A stretch of 49,997 nucleotides of DNA from Serratia sp. Ag1 (GCF_000743355.1 NZ_JQEI01000032.1:1-49997), one strand, 5' to 3'; shown: positions 33,608 to 42,694, counted from the first letter of the stretch. The notes: a model not told the origin generated them from the letters alone. A program made the numbers and translations.

Positions 33608-35200
33608 TTAAGTCATGGGTATAAACAGAGAGAAAATAGCGCCGTGCGGATCGTTATCCGACACTTCTATATTGCCGTGTGCCTGTGCAACGTGGCTGGC
33701 CACCAGATGCAAGCCAATGCCGTGATCGCCTTTGTCTTTGGTGGTGACGCCTTGTTCAAACAGCGTATCACGCACTTGCGCTGCGATGCCGGGGCCGCGA
33801 TCTGCCACTTCAATCACCAGTTCATTGCTGCTGTCATTAATATAGAGTTCTACCGCGTCGTGCGGCGCAGCACAACGCAGTGTGGCATCCACCGCATTAT
33901 CCAGCAAGTTGCCGATAATCGACATCAGCTCGGTTTCGTTGAGTGATGCCGGGAGTTGGCGCAGCTGACAGGCCGGATCAAAACGCAGTTCAATGCCTTT
34001 TTCATGCGCGCTGGCGTACTTGCCCAGCAGCAGGCCGCATAACGCGGCAGAACTGAAGCGTTGAGAGATAAAATCGAGGATCTCCTGTGCACCTTCAGAC
34101 TGAGTCTCCACGTAGCGGACAGCTTCGTCATAACGTTGCATATGCAGCAAACCGGCCAGAGTGGCGGTCCAGTTCAACTGTTCGTGGCGCATGATACGCA
34201 GATTATCGGCATAACGTTTCACCTGGCTGAGCTGGCTGCTGAGGGTATTGATGTCATTTTTGTCACGAAAACTGATCACCCAACCCTGCAATTCCTCTTC
34301 CTGCATGATCCTGACCCGGCTGGCGATCACCCGCGCGTGGTTGAAGCGGCACACTTCGTCGTGCGTATCCTGCTCTAACTGAGTAATGCTGAAGAAATCG
34401 GGTTGCGACTGGATCACTGCGCCGATTTCACGCCCCATCAGGCTGCTGGCCGGTTGGCGCAGATCCAGCAGCTCACGGGCGGCATGGTTGATGGTGATGA
34501 TGCGCAATTGCGGATCGACGGCGATCACTCCTTCATAAATGGCTTCCAGCAGGGCTTTTTGCTGGCGCACCAGCAGCGCAATTTCTTTGGGTTCCAGGGA
34601 AAACATCTGACGCTTTAAGTTTTTGGATAATAACCAAGAGAAAATAAACAAAGCGATTAATAGCAGGACAATAGAGCCGACAATTTGTGTCAGAGTGTGG
34701 GTGTTTAAACTATCAATCTGGGATTTCAGATAACCTACCGAAACAATGCCAATCACCCGGTTATTTTCATCCATAATGGGGGCTTTGCTGCGTAATGAAA
34801 CGCCAATTCCTCCTTTGCGGATAGAAATGATGCTTTTCCCTTCCAGGACTTCTTTATTATCCCCCCCTATCATTGGCGTACCCAGGAAATCACTGTGTTC
34901 GGAATGGTAAAGATGCATAGTGCGCTTATCACCGATCACAATATAACTGGCATCGCTGCGGGCACGGATTTTATTCATCAGTGCGGCAATACCGTCGGTA
35001 TCATTATGTTTTACCGCATTGATCAGCGTTGGGATCAGGGCAATTTCCCGTGCCTGTAGTTGGGCGCGAGCCCCGAGATCGCGATGCAATTGCGCATCCA
35101 ATTGGTAGTAGGTGTAAGCGCCAATTAACGTCAAGAGCATAGAGGAAAAGGCCACCAGGCAGAGAAACAGCTTGATTTGAAAAGAGAGTTTTATCCGCAT
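33608..35200 (-). CDS. CitA/DcuS-type sensor histidine kinase
   Basis: A 530-residue membrane sensor kinase. One membrane segment near residues 10-30 and a second near 172-195 bracket a periplasmic PASc domain with HSEHSDFLGTPMIGGDN and RSKAPIMDENNRVIGIVSVGYL, the usual carboxylate-binding pattern. A cytoplasmic PAS domain follows (about 215-315), then the phosphoacceptor His339 in MRHEQLNW and the ATPase domain (N box NLLDNAVDAT, G boxes DRGPGIA and HGIGLHL). Citrate or malate is the expected signal by family, but which cannot be told from the sequence. Confidence 0.9.
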   Translation of the reverse strand: MRIKLSFQIKLFLCLVAFSSMLLTLIGAYTYYQLDAQLHRDLGARAQLQAREIALIPTLINAVKHNDTDGIAALMNKIRARSDASYIVIGDKRTMHLYHSEHSDFLGTPMIGGDNKEVLEGKSIISIRKGGIGVSLRSKAPIMDENNRVIGIVSVGYLKSQIDSLNTHTLTQIVGSIVLLLIALFIFSWLLSKNLKRQMFSLEPKEIALLVRQQKALLEAIYEGVIAVDPQLRIITINHAARELLDLRQPASSLMGREIGAVIQSQPDFFSITQLEQDTHDEVCRFNHARVIASRVRIMQEEELQGWVISFRDKNDINTLSSQLSQVKRYADNLRIMRHEQLNWTATLAGLLHMQRYDEAVRYVETQSEGAQEILDFISQRFSSAALCGLLLGKYASAHEKGIELRFDPACQLRQLPASLNETELMSIIGNLLDNAVDATLRCAAPHDAVELYINDSSNELVIEVADRGPGIAAQVRDTLFEQGVTTKDKGDHGIGLHLVASHVAQAHGNIEVSDNDPHGAIFSLFIPMT

Positions 35201-35368
35201 GGCGTGTTACTGGCCTTGAAGTCTGTTTGAGCGTTTACCCTAGCATGAGACATGCTTAAAGTAATGTTGCTCCTGATCAAGTTGTGACTGCCTGCGCAGC
35301 TTTATAGTGCGGGTTAATAAGTGCATTGTCGTGCAATAAAGCCAGTAAAATTTAAAATGACAGTATTA

Positions 35369-35439
35369 TTAACACCATTAACTCCACGCATTATTTTACA
35401 TAACGCCAATTAACACCATAGAAACCATAACCACCATTA
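35369..35439. promoter_or_regulatory. Direct-repeat cluster in the divergent kinase/transporter promoter
   Basis: The motif TTAACACCATTA occurs at 35369 and, with small changes, at 35400 (TAACGCCAATT), 35410 (TTAACACCAT) and 35427 (ATAACCACCATTA). These lie in the 327-bp AT-rich gap between the divergent sensor kinase and 2HCT transporter genes and could be binding sites for the response regulator. No gene was seen in the gap. Confidence 0.45.
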
Positions 35440-35527
35440 AAAACCCTGTTTAATTTTGAACACAATCACAGCGGTTAATCTGCGCATTTCTCTATGATGG
35501 CCGGACAAATAAATAAGAGGCCAGATT

Positions 35528-36883
35528 ATGAGCACAACCGATGATTCCTACCTCGTTGCCAAAGATAAAAATCCCCCACGTTCGCTACGCGAAAAGTGGT
35601 GGCACATTCTGGATAATTACAAAATAGGTATTATTCCGCTGCCATTCTTTATTCTGGCCGGGGGACTTATTTTACTCGATTGTCTGGCAGGTAAATTACC
35701 CAGCGATATTGTGGTGATGGTGGCAACGCTGGCCTTCTTTGGTTTTGCCTGTGGTGAATTCGGTAAGCGTTTGCCGTTAGTAGGGAAAATGGGGGCGGCA
35801 GCCATCTGCGCCACCTTTATTCCTTCCGCGCTGGTGCATTATGGTTTGCTGCCGGATGTGGTGGTGGAGTCCACCACCAAATTCTATAAGTCGACCAATA
35901 TTCTTTATCTCTACATTTGCTGCATTATCGTCGGCAGCATTATGAGCATGAATCGCCAGGTGCTGATTCAGGGGTTCCTGCGGATCTTCGTTCCTATGCT
36001 GTGTGGCGAAGTTGTTGGCATGTTGGTCGGGATGGGGGTCGGGATGGCATTAGGCTTGGAGCCGTTCCAGATCTTCTTCTTCCTGATCCTGCCGATCATG
36101 GCCGGTGGTGTCGGGGAAGGGGCGATTCCGCTGTCGATGGGGTATGCCGCCATCTTGCATATGGAGCAGGGTGTGGCACTGGGGCGCATTCTGCCGATCG
36201 TGATGCTGGGCGGTCTGACCGCCATAGTGATCGCCGGGTTGCTCAACCAGATGGGGAAACGTTATCCGCATTTGACCGGTGAAGGCAGCCTGATGCCAAG
36301 CAAACAGGGGGATAGCGAGATGCCTGTGGCTGAGCAGGCCAGTGGCAAGATGGTGGATGTCAGCACTATTGCCTGTGGGGCTCTGTTGGCGATTCTGTTG
36401 TATATGGTTGGGATGTTACTGAACCGGCTGATTGGCCTGCCCGCACCGGTCGGTATGCTGTTTGCTGCCGTAGCGGTGAAACTGGCGCACGGAGTCTCTC
36501 CGCGCATTCAGGAGGGGTCGCAGGTGGTGTATAAATTTTTCCGTACTGCGGTGACTTATCCCATTCTGTTTGCCGTGGGGGTGGCGATCACGCCGTGGCA
36601 GGAATTGGTCAATGCCTTCACCGTGCAGAACTTGATCGTGATTGTGACAACGGTGTGCGCGCTGGTGGGCACCGGTTTCGTTGTCGGCAAGAAGATCGGG
36701 ATGCACCCGATCGATGTCGCCATCGTTTCCTGTTGCCAGAGCGGGCAGGGCGGTACGGGGGATGTGGCGATCCTGACTGCGGGTAACCGTATGTCGCTGA
36801 TGCCATTCGCCCAGATCGCCACGCGTATCGGTGGCGCGATTAACGTTTCGCTGTCGTTGCTGGCGTTGTCACATTTCTTCTGA
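35528..36883 (+). CDS. 2-hydroxycarboxylate transporter (CitS/MaeN family)
   Basis: A 451-residue 2HCT-family secondary transporter importing citrate or malate, usually with sodium. Both reentrant-loop signatures are present: GGVGEGAIPLS near residue 195 and SGQGGTGDVAIL near 405; about 11 hydrophobic segments surround them. Length is close to Klebsiella CitS (446) and Bacillus MaeN. No citrate lyase genes lie beside it, which slightly favours malate or aerobic citrate use. It is divergent from the CitAB-type pair, like maeN beside its own two-component system in Bacillus. AGAGG precedes the ATG. Confidence 0.9.
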   Translation: MSTTDDSYLVAKDKNPPRSLREKWWHILDNYKIGIIPLPFFILAGGLILLDCLAGKLPSDIVVMVATLAFFGFACGEFGKRLPLVGKMGAAAICATFIPSALVHYGLLPDVVVESTTKFYKSTNILYLYICCIIVGSIMSMNRQVLIQGFLRIFVPMLCGEVVGMLVGMGVGMALGLEPFQIFFFLILPIMAGGVGEGAIPLSMGYAAILHMEQGVALGRILPIVMLGGLTAIVIAGLLNQMGKRYPHLTGEGSLMPSKQGDSEMPVAEQASGKMVDVSTIACGALLAILLYMVGMLLNRLIGLPAPVGMLFAAVAVKLAHGVSPRIQEGSQVVYKFFRTAVTYPILFAVGVAITPWQELVNAFTVQNLIVIVTTVCALVGTGFVVGKKIGMHPIDVAIVSCCQSGQGGTGDVAILTAGNRMSLMPFAQIATRIGGAINVSLSLLALSHFF

Positions 36884-36892
36884 TGTGTGGGT

Positions 36893-36917
36893 AGCCCCGC
36901 CTTCGACGGGGCTTTTA
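36893..36917 (+). terminator. 2HCT transporter terminator
   Basis: AGCCCCG and CGGGGCT with a 7-nt loop are followed by TTTTAT, ten bases after the transporter stop; a good intrinsic terminator. It lies between convergent genes. Confidence 0.85.
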
Positions 36918-36939
36918 TAGGCGGCGGGAGCCTAGAGGG

Positions 36940-37371
36940 TTATTGACGCATGCTGACGGCCAACCGGTTAAAGGCGTTCATGATGCTGATGGCAAAAGTC
37001 AGATCGCTGATTTCGGCGTCGCTGAAATGGGCTTTCAAAGCGGCAAAAGCGTTGTCCGGTGTTCCACTGGTGACGATCTGCGTGACGGATTCCGCCCACT
37101 CCAAAGCAGCGCGCTCGCGTTCACTGAATTCATGACTGACGCGCCAGCCTGCCAGCGTATCGAGTTTGGTATTGCTGGTGCCTGATTCGCGTAGCGCTTT
37201 GCCGTGCATATCCAAGCAGTAGGCACAACCGTTGATCTGCGAGACGCGCATAAAGATCAACTCGATGATCGCCTTATCCAGAGAACCCTGATCCAACCCG
37301 GTTAACGCGCTCAGCATGCCTTTGTAAGGCGCTGGTGACAGTTCGGAATACTTCAAACGCTGCTTACTCAT
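36940..37371 (-). CDS. Carboxymuconolactone decarboxylase-family (AhpD-like) protein
   Basis: A 143-residue CMD-family protein with the redox pair CAYC followed by LDMHGKALRE near residue 47, as in AhpD-like alkylhydroperoxidases. These usually act as small peroxidase or disulfide-reducing proteins; substrate unknown. ATG 37371 (MSKQRLKYSEL) has an AGG site; the four-codon longer frame is not needed. It is divergent from a MocR regulator 100 bases away, and that pairing is common, so the regulator probably controls it. The gap has a perfect dyad CAACAAATTGTTG at 37392-37404. Confidence 0.85.
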   Translation of the reverse strand: MSKQRLKYSELSPAPYKGMLSALTGLDQGSLDKAIIELIFMRVSQINGCAYCLDMHGKALRESGTSNTKLDTLAGWRVSHEFSERERAALEWAESVTQIVTSGTPDNAFAALKAHFSDAEISDLTFAISIMNAFNRLAVSMRQ

Positions 37372-37471
37372 GTTCAACCTCATGTATCGTCCAACAAATT
37401 GTTGAATGCTACTTTAGTGGCAATATGGTCTATGCTATAGGGGCATAAAATGATTATTTAACCAGGCCATA

Positions 37472-38905
37472 ATGCGTCATATTCTCGCTTCTCTGCGGTT
37501 GGATAACCAACTGGCGGAACCGCTGTATCGGCAGATCTACCTGCGCATCAAAGATGCGATTACCCAAGGAACGCTGGTGGCCAATGCCCGGCTGCCTTCA
37601 GTCCGTGGGTTGGCAAGCGATCTGGGCGTGGCGCGTGCCACGGTAGAAAATGCTTATGCAGCCCTGGTTGCCGAGGGCTTTTTACAAAGTCGTGGGCAAG
37701 CGGGAACCTATGTGTCAGCACAATTGCTGGATCTTACGGGGCGCAGCACATTGGCGGCGATTGAACCTTTGCCGGTTATTGCCCCCCCAGCTTTTCGCCC
37801 CGAAAGGCAGATCCCGCCTTTTCAACTTGGGCTGCCCGCGCTGGACGTTTTTCCACGCACGGTGTGGCAGCGTATCGTTGCCCGGCAACTACGCAGCACA
37901 ACAACTGCCGCCATGGCACACCCTCCTGCAAGCGGTTTGCCAGAGTTGCGAACAGCGATTGCGCATTATCTGCATCTTTCGCGCGGAATTGTTTGTCAGC
38001 CGGAACAGGTTTTTATCTGTGCGGGTTATCAGGCTTTACTGGATCTGATTATCAGCACACTCTTGCGGCCAGGAGATGCCGTCTGGCTTGAGGATCCTGG
38101 GTATCCGATCACGCAACCTTTGTTAAAAATCGCCGGAATGCAAACAATACCGATACCTGTTGATGATGAAGGGATGGATATTGCTGCCGGTATCGCTCTG
38201 CGGCCCGATGCCCGTTTGGCAGTATTGACACCGACCCATCAGAGCCCGCTGGGTATTTCCCTCAGCCTGGCGCGGCGTATGGCATTACTGGAATGGGCGC
38301 AGCAGCAATCGGCTTGGATCGTGGAGGATGATTATGACAGTGAGTTCCGTTATCACGGCAGGCCACTGCCACCGCTGAAAAGCCTCGATCGTCAAGGCAG
38401 GGTATTGTACGCCGGTACGTTCAGCAAAACGCTGTTCCCGGCACTGCGGTTAGCCTATTTGGTGGTGCCAGCCTGTCAGGTGGCGGCTTTTGAGGCGTGT
38501 AGCTACCTGCGTATGTGTGGTTGCCCACCGCTGATGCAGGCTGCGGTTGCTGATTTTATCAACGATGGGCATTTCTACCGCCATTTAAAGCGGATGCGGC
38601 CATTGTATCGACAACGGCGCGAATGGCTGGCCCAAGCGCTGGGGCAACGCCTGGCAAACGAGTTGACGGTGGTTGCGCAGGCCGGTGGTATCCAGTTGTT
38701 GGCACAGTTGAAAGCGGGGCTGAATGACCATGAATTGGCGCAACAGGCCTGGCAACAGGGGTTGGCGGTGCAAGCGTTGTCAAACTGGCAGATAGCTACC
38801 ACCAGTGCGAACGGTTTGCTGATGGGGTTTACCAACTTCTCGCAATATGCAGACGTCGAACGGGTTGTCGCCAGGCTAGCAGAGGTTATCGGGCGTGGAA
38901 ACTAA
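37472..38905 (+). CDS. MocR-type regulator (GntR HTH plus aminotransferase domain)
   Basis: A 477-residue MocR/PdxR-type regulator. The N-terminal GntR winged helix covers about 12-80 (RLPSVRGLASDLGVARATVENAY), followed by an aminotransferase class I-like domain with GYQALLDLI, VEDDYDSEFRYHGRPLPPLK near 290 and the PLP-binding Lys319 in AGTFSKTLFPALR. Such proteins sense PLP or an amino compound. It is divergent from the CMD-family gene. PdxR identity is not claimed because no pdxST genes are near. Confidence 0.88.
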   Translation: MRHILASLRLDNQLAEPLYRQIYLRIKDAITQGTLVANARLPSVRGLASDLGVARATVENAYAALVAEGFLQSRGQAGTYVSAQLLDLTGRSTLAAIEPLPVIAPPAFRPERQIPPFQLGLPALDVFPRTVWQRIVARQLRSTTTAAMAHPPASGLPELRTAIAHYLHLSRGIVCQPEQVFICAGYQALLDLIISTLLRPGDAVWLEDPGYPITQPLLKIAGMQTIPIPVDDEGMDIAAGIALRPDARLAVLTPTHQSPLGISLSLARRMALLEWAQQQSAWIVEDDYDSEFRYHGRPLPPLKSLDRQGRVLYAGTFSKTLFPALRLAYLVVPACQVAAFEACSYLRMCGCPPLMQAAVADFINDGHFYRHLKRMRPLYRQRREWLAQALGQRLANELTVVAQAGGIQLLAQLKAGLNDHELAQQAWQQGLAVQALSNWQIATTSANGLLMGFTNFSQYADVERVVARLAEVIGRGN

Positions 38906-38907
38906 AC

Positions 38908-38929
38908 GGCCCGCAGTTTCCTGCGGGCC
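38908..38929 (+). terminator. Hairpin after the MocR gene
   Basis: GGCCCGCA / TGCGGGCC, 8-bp perfect stem with a 6-nt loop, directly after the MocR stop and before a convergent gene. It has no T run on the plus strand; a weak or bidirectional terminator is likely. Confidence 0.6.
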
Positions 38930-38968
38930 AGACGCACATCTATTTCATCTTTTTAGCTACAGGGGTGT

Positions 38969-39280
38969 TTAACGCCGGGCGAGCAGGAGGCCGATGACGA
39001 TGCCAACGGCGGCACCCATACCGACACCCTGCCAAGGTTTATCGCGAACGTAGCTGTCGGCATGGTTTGCCACGTCACGTGCATGTTGGGTCAGGTTGCT
39101 GCTGGAGTCGTTGAATCGAGCACGGGCATCGTGCAAAACGCTTTTTGCCTTGCGATGTAACTCACTGAGCTCCTCTTGGGTTTTGCTGGTGGAGTCGCGT
39201 AATACCTCATCCAGCGTATCGGCCAGCAGGGCCAGATCCTGATCGATGTCTCGTTCTATTTTTTCAGCTTTCTTGAACAT
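38969..39280 (-). CDS. DUF883 (ElaB/YqjD/YgaM-type) protein
   Basis: A 103-residue protein of the DUF883 family. A long amphipathic coiled-coil (about 1-75) is followed by VRDKPWQGVGMGAAVGIVIGLLLARR, a C-terminal membrane tail with the usual W-x-G pattern. E. coli members YqjD and ElaB are tail-anchored inner-membrane proteins that bind ribosomes in stationary phase; that role is inferred. ATG 39280 (MFKKAEKIER) has a GGAGAG site nine bases upstream. The open frame reaches 39388, but the extra 36 residues are Cys/Met-rich and unlike the family. Confidence 0.88.
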   Translation of the reverse strand: MFKKAEKIERDIDQDLALLADTLDEVLRDSTSKTQEELSELHRKAKSVLHDARARFNDSSSNLTQHARDVANHADSYVRDKPWQGVGMGAAVGIVIGLLLARR

Positions 39281-39419
39281 CAGACTCTCCATTGCGGAAC
39301 ACATCGGATAATTATAGACCATTTTTTGAACGATGATGGCGGCCATCTTTAGCAACTGGCAGCAAGTTGGGTCTCTTGGGCTGAACAATTACCCCGCAGT
39401 ACAGGGTCTAGCTGCTTTG

Positions 39420-39433
39420 TACATTTGGTTACT
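39420..39433 (+). promoter_or_regulatory. RstA box upstream of asr
   Basis: TACATTTGGTTACT matches 13 of 14 positions of the RstA consensus TACATNTNGTTACA. It lies about 100 bases before the asr start. The acid-responsive PhoPQ-RstBA system activates asr in E. coli through this box. Confidence 0.8.
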
Positions 39434-39535
39434 CGGCGAAACCAATCACTCACGGAAGCGCTGAATTGATTGCATTATTATCTGTTCAACGGCCCAACCG
39501 GGGCTTACCGAAAAACACTCTCTGAGGAACTAAAG

Positions 39536-39949
39536 ATGAAAAAAGTATTAGCGTTGATCGTTGCTGCCACTATGGGTCTGTCTTCAATGGCTTTCGCTGC
39601 TGATACTGCAGCACCGGCTGCTGCCCCGGCAGCGACTGATACCATGGCTGCTCCAGCACATGGTGACAAGGCTCCTGCAAAAGCTACTCATCATAAGAAA
39701 GAGCACAAGAAAGCTATGAGCAAAGCTCCAGAGCAGAAAGCTCAGGCTGCTAAAGCTAAAAAGCACAGCAAGAAAGCCCCAGAGCAAAAAGCTCAGGCCG
39801 CTAAAGCCAAGAAACACAGCAAAAAAGCCCCAGAGCAGAAAGCTCAGGCCGCTAAAGCCAAAAAACACAGCAAAAAAGCTCCAGAGCAAAAAGCCCAGGC
39901 AGCTAAAAAGCACCACAAAGCCAAAGCTGCTGCTCCAGCCGCTAAATAA
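39536..39949 (+). CDS. asr: Acid shock protein Asr
   Basis: A 137-residue periplasmic basic protein induced by low pH. The signal peptide is [21 protein letters not shown] with cleavage before ADTAAPA. The mature part is composed of Ala, Lys, Pro and Gln, with a 17-residue unit [17 protein letters not shown] repeated three times and a fourth shorter copy (residues 63-128). Such intrinsically disordered Lys-rich proteins are thought to act as proton sinks or chaperones. The start at 39536 opens the signal peptide; a longer frame from 39470 adds leader sequence. An RstA box upstream and a strong terminator downstream make it a single-gene unit. Confidence 0.95.
   Translation: MKKVLALIVAATMGLSSMAFAADTAAPAAAPAATDTMAAPAHGDKAPAKATHHKKEHKKAMSKAPEQKAQAAKAKKHSKKAPEQKAQAAKAKKHSKKAPEQKAQAAKAKKHSKKAPEQKAQAAKKHHKAKAAAPAAK
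39722..39919 (+). repeat. Tandem 51-bp repeats within asr
   Basis: Three complete 51-bp units from 39722 to 39874 and a partial fourth encode the [17 protein letters not shown] repeat. The units differ only at a few third-codon positions, indicating recent expansion by slippage or unequal recombination; copy number is likely variable among strains. Confidence 0.9.
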
Positions 39950-39998
39950 GTAAGGATGGCGGGCCGTTAACAGCTCCGCGTCATCAGCTAAGTATTCA

Positions 39999-40030
39999 GA
40001 CACCCGGTTTACCGGGTGTCTTCTTTTTTG
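39999..40030 (+). terminator. asr terminator
   Basis: GACACCCGGT / ACCGGGTGTC, a perfect 10-bp stem with a 2-nt (effectively 4-nt) loop, followed by TTCTTTTTTG. Confidence 0.92.
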
Positions 40031-40074
40031 AAATATTCCTGACTAATCGCTTCTCTTTTACCCTTCAGCACACC

Positions 40075-41100
40075 TTATTCCGCAACTGGAGCAGATAACC
40101 ACGGTTGCATAAAAGCCAGCACTGCGCTGATGCTGTGTTTATGGGCTTGTTCGCGCTGTAATGCTGCTGAAGTGCAGATAAAAGTTTCCCCTTCTTGCGC
40201 CAAAATCACCAAAGCTTTTGCATTACATTGCGGCAGAAAGTCGAAGTGATTGGCATTGGGTAGTGTTACTGCAGTAATTGCATGTTGACCACTGTATGCA
40301 GCCAGTGAGGTACTTCCCAAGCCATCATCAGCATTGCCCGGCATGTAGTGCTGCGCTGCGACGACCAGGAGTGGGGCACTTAACCGCCGCAGGCTGCTGG
40401 GTTGCAAATAAGGTACCATGCCTGGATCGAGTGCAACCGCAAAGTGGATTCTGCTGTCGGTATAGTTGGCATTGAACGCGGCCGTGGACACTTTATCCAG
40501 TTCTACTCCTTGGTAGAATTGGCAGTTTGGTGAATTTGGCAGGCGTTGGCAGCCCGTTGCAAAATCCTGCAAGGTGACTTGGCCGCCAATGGTTGCGATA
40601 GCGCTGTAGCCCCCCTTGGAATGGCCCATTACGCCAATTGACTGCGTGTTAATACGTGGGTGCCAAGTTACGTCACCCAGCATGGCGTCAATCAGTGCTG
40701 AAATATCTTGCGTCTGCTGCCAGAGAAGTATCGACTGCGCTGGAACTGAATTACCGCTAGTGCTGCCCGGATGATTAGCCGCGACCACGATCGCCCCTTG
40801 TTATACCAGCGCCTGTGCTAACCAGGCTTGGCTGCTATTGTTACCGCCACTGCCGTGGCTTAGTACAATTAAAGGAAAATGCCCGGTCGCAGGTAGTGCA
40901 TCAGGCTGCGCATTAATGCCTGCAAAAACGAGCCTATCACCGACCATCTGTTGCGGGCCATTGGCACTGGTGGGGTAATAAATACGGCTCACTAATTGAC
41001 GATCACCGTTATAAAACGTTTGTAAACGGCTGGCGGTTTGCCAGGGTGCAGCCGTTGCCACACTGCTAAACAGTAACCATAAAAACCACAGTTTTTTCAT
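40075..41100 (-). pseudogene. Secreted alpha/beta hydrolase interrupted by one stop codon
   Basis: One continuous frame of 341 codons encodes a predicted dienelactone/PAF-acetylhydrolase-like esterase, but it carries TAA at 40801-40803 (about codon 100). The first part has a signal peptide (MKKLWFLWLLFSSVATA, cut before APWQ) and the oxyanion segment LIVLSHGSGGNNSS. After the stop the same frame continues QGAIVVAANHPGSTSG and contains the nucleophile elbow GVMGHSKGGYSA, an Asp region (AVALDPGMVPY) and a late His (LPNANHFDFLP). Reading across the stop gives an unbroken fold, so a single CAA or GAA to TAA change is likely. It could instead be a sequencing error. The gene is divergent from an AraC-family gene that may regulate it. 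Confidence 0.85.
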
Positions 41101-41252
41101 TATGTTTCCTTAATCAGTATGGGGGAAAACAACAGTGGCATCATTGTTCGCCATCAGCGACCTCGATCGCGATCCAGGTCGTTAACCGATTGTTTTAGCT
41201 GACGATGGCTTCTACACTCAATGGCTTTCCATAAATCGGTAATGAGGAGCTT

Positions 41253-42278
41253 ATGCCGCTGATCCCTCTGTCGTTTTTGCTCAGCTTACTGTGTGTTGTT
41301 TTGCTCATACGTCTTGGCCGACCGCAACCCCGGCGTTGGTTGTTACAACTGCTGTTACTGATATGCGGTTGGCAAAGTTTGTTGGTGGGAATACGTTTTG
41401 GTTATCAACAACCGTGGGTGGTTTTATGGCAACCGTTGGGCGCAGCGCTGATCCCGCCATTATGCTATCTGGTGCTGATGCTTTATGCTCGTGGGCCAGT
41501 GGGGTGGCGCGATATCGGGCACCTGTTACTACCATTGTTGACGCTGTTGGCACAATGGAAAGCCTTGTTCGCGTTGGATGGGCTGATCGTTGTTGGCTAC
41601 TTGGGTTATGGGGTTGCCATTCTGGGTTATTTGCGGCGTGGCGAGAATAGTTTGCAACAGGTTGCGCTGGCCGACAGTTGGCTGAGTTACCGGCTCTGGT
41701 GCGGTTTAGGTGGTTTGTTGATTATCAGTGGTTTTGCCGAGCTGGCTATCGCTCTCGATTACGCGCTGTTAGCGGGCCATCATGCTGGTGCATTGGCAGC
41801 TATTGGTAATGTGTTGGTGGTGGTCGGTGTGGCTCTGGTGCTTGGTCGTGGTCGGGAGCAACCGGAGCCGATAGAACCCCCTGTTCAGACGGCATCAGTC
41901 AGCGTGGCCCTTGATGCGGAGGAAGGCGAACTCTGGTTCCAACAGATTAATCAGCGGTTATTACAGGACGATCTGTATCTGGAACCGAATCTGAACCTGG
42001 CACGTTTGGCGCGCAAGACGGGATTACCCGCGCGTAAGGTGTCACAAGCGATCAATCAGCAGGCGGGTATGAATGTTTCGCAATACGTCAATCAACTGCG
42101 TATCCAACAAGCGGCTGAATGGTTACTCGGTAGCGAGCGCCCGATCACGGAAGTCATGCGGCAAGCCGGATTCAGCACAAAGTCCAATTTTAATCGCGAA
42201 TTTTTGCGGGTTTATGGTGTCAACCCGAGCGAATGGCGTAAACGTAATCACCAACTAGTCAATGCCTCGCGGTTATAG
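41253..42278 (+). CDS. AraC-family regulator with N-terminal membrane domain
   Basis: A 341-residue protein. About the first 205 residues hold six or seven hydrophobic segments (for example PLIPLSFLLSLLCVVLLI at the start, and AIGNVLVVVGVALVLGRG near 195). The rest is a two-helix-turn-helix AraC DNA-binding domain with NLARLARKTGLPARKVSQAI near 250 and VMRQAGFSTKSNFNREF near 299. Such membrane-bound AraC proteins act as one-component sensors; the ligand is unknown. It has a GAGGAG site. It is divergent from the interrupted hydrolase gene 152 bases away. Its 3' end overlaps the convergent DUF1198 gene by 31 bases. Confidence 0.87.
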   Translation: MPLIPLSFLLSLLCVVLLIRLGRPQPRRWLLQLLLLICGWQSLLVGIRFGYQQPWVVLWQPLGAALIPPLCYLVLMLYARGPVGWRDIGHLLLPLLTLLAQWKALFALDGLIVVGYLGYGVAILGYLRRGENSLQQVALADSWLSYRLWCGLGGLLIISGFAELAIALDYALLAGHHAGALAAIGNVLVVVGVALVLGRGREQPEPIEPPVQTASVSVALDAEEGELWFQQINQRLLQDDLYLEPNLNLARLARKTGLPARKVSQAINQQAGMNVSQYVNQLRIQQAAEWLLGSERPITEVMRQAGFSTKSNFNREFLRVYGVNPSEWRKRNHQLVNASRL

Positions 42279-42694
42279 CGCTCGTTATAGGCGCGGCGAA
42301 ACTGTGCCAGTTCGAACGGATCCAAATCCAGCTCAGCGAAGTAAAACAGCGCTGCTTCGGTGTGCTCGGCGTGTAACTCGGGCGAGAGCCCTGCACGCAA
42401 CAGTGTTTCACGCCATAGCCCAATCTGTTCGTCGTCCGCTTGTTTAACAAACGTCAGATAAATGAACAGCAGATAGGCAGCCTGATGCATCTCTTCGGTA
42501 TAACCGTTATTCAGCATGCGGATAAAGGTTTGGCTGTTGCGGCTGCCCATTTCTTGCAGCATCGACTCAATCAGCATCGGTTTTACTTTCAGCAGATGGG
42601 CCAGCGAATCTATCGCCTTGCGGGTGTCGGAAGTCAGAATGCGGTAGCCAATAATAAATACCACGATCAGGGCGGCGATGATGATCCACGTCAT
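42248..42694 (-). CDS. DUF1198 (YicN-like) membrane protein
   Basis: A 148-residue protein with one N-terminal membrane segment (MTWIIIAALIVVFIIGYRIL) and a soluble helical remainder, resembling E. coli YicN. The function is unknown. The gene ends inside the last codons of the convergent AraC gene. Confidence 0.75.
   Translation of the reverse strand: MTWIIIAALIVVFIIGYRILTSDTRKAIDSLAHLLKVKPMLIESMLQEMGSRNSQTFIRMLNNGYTEEMHQAAYLLFIYLTFVKQADDEQIGLWRETLLRAGLSPELHAEHTEAALFYFAELDLDPFELAQFRRAYNERYNREALTSW

Noticed and set aside
39722-39919. Regular repeats that could be read as a CRISPR-like array
   Set aside because: The 51-bp units are contiguous, have no unique spacers and encode a repeated peptide in the asr reading frame.
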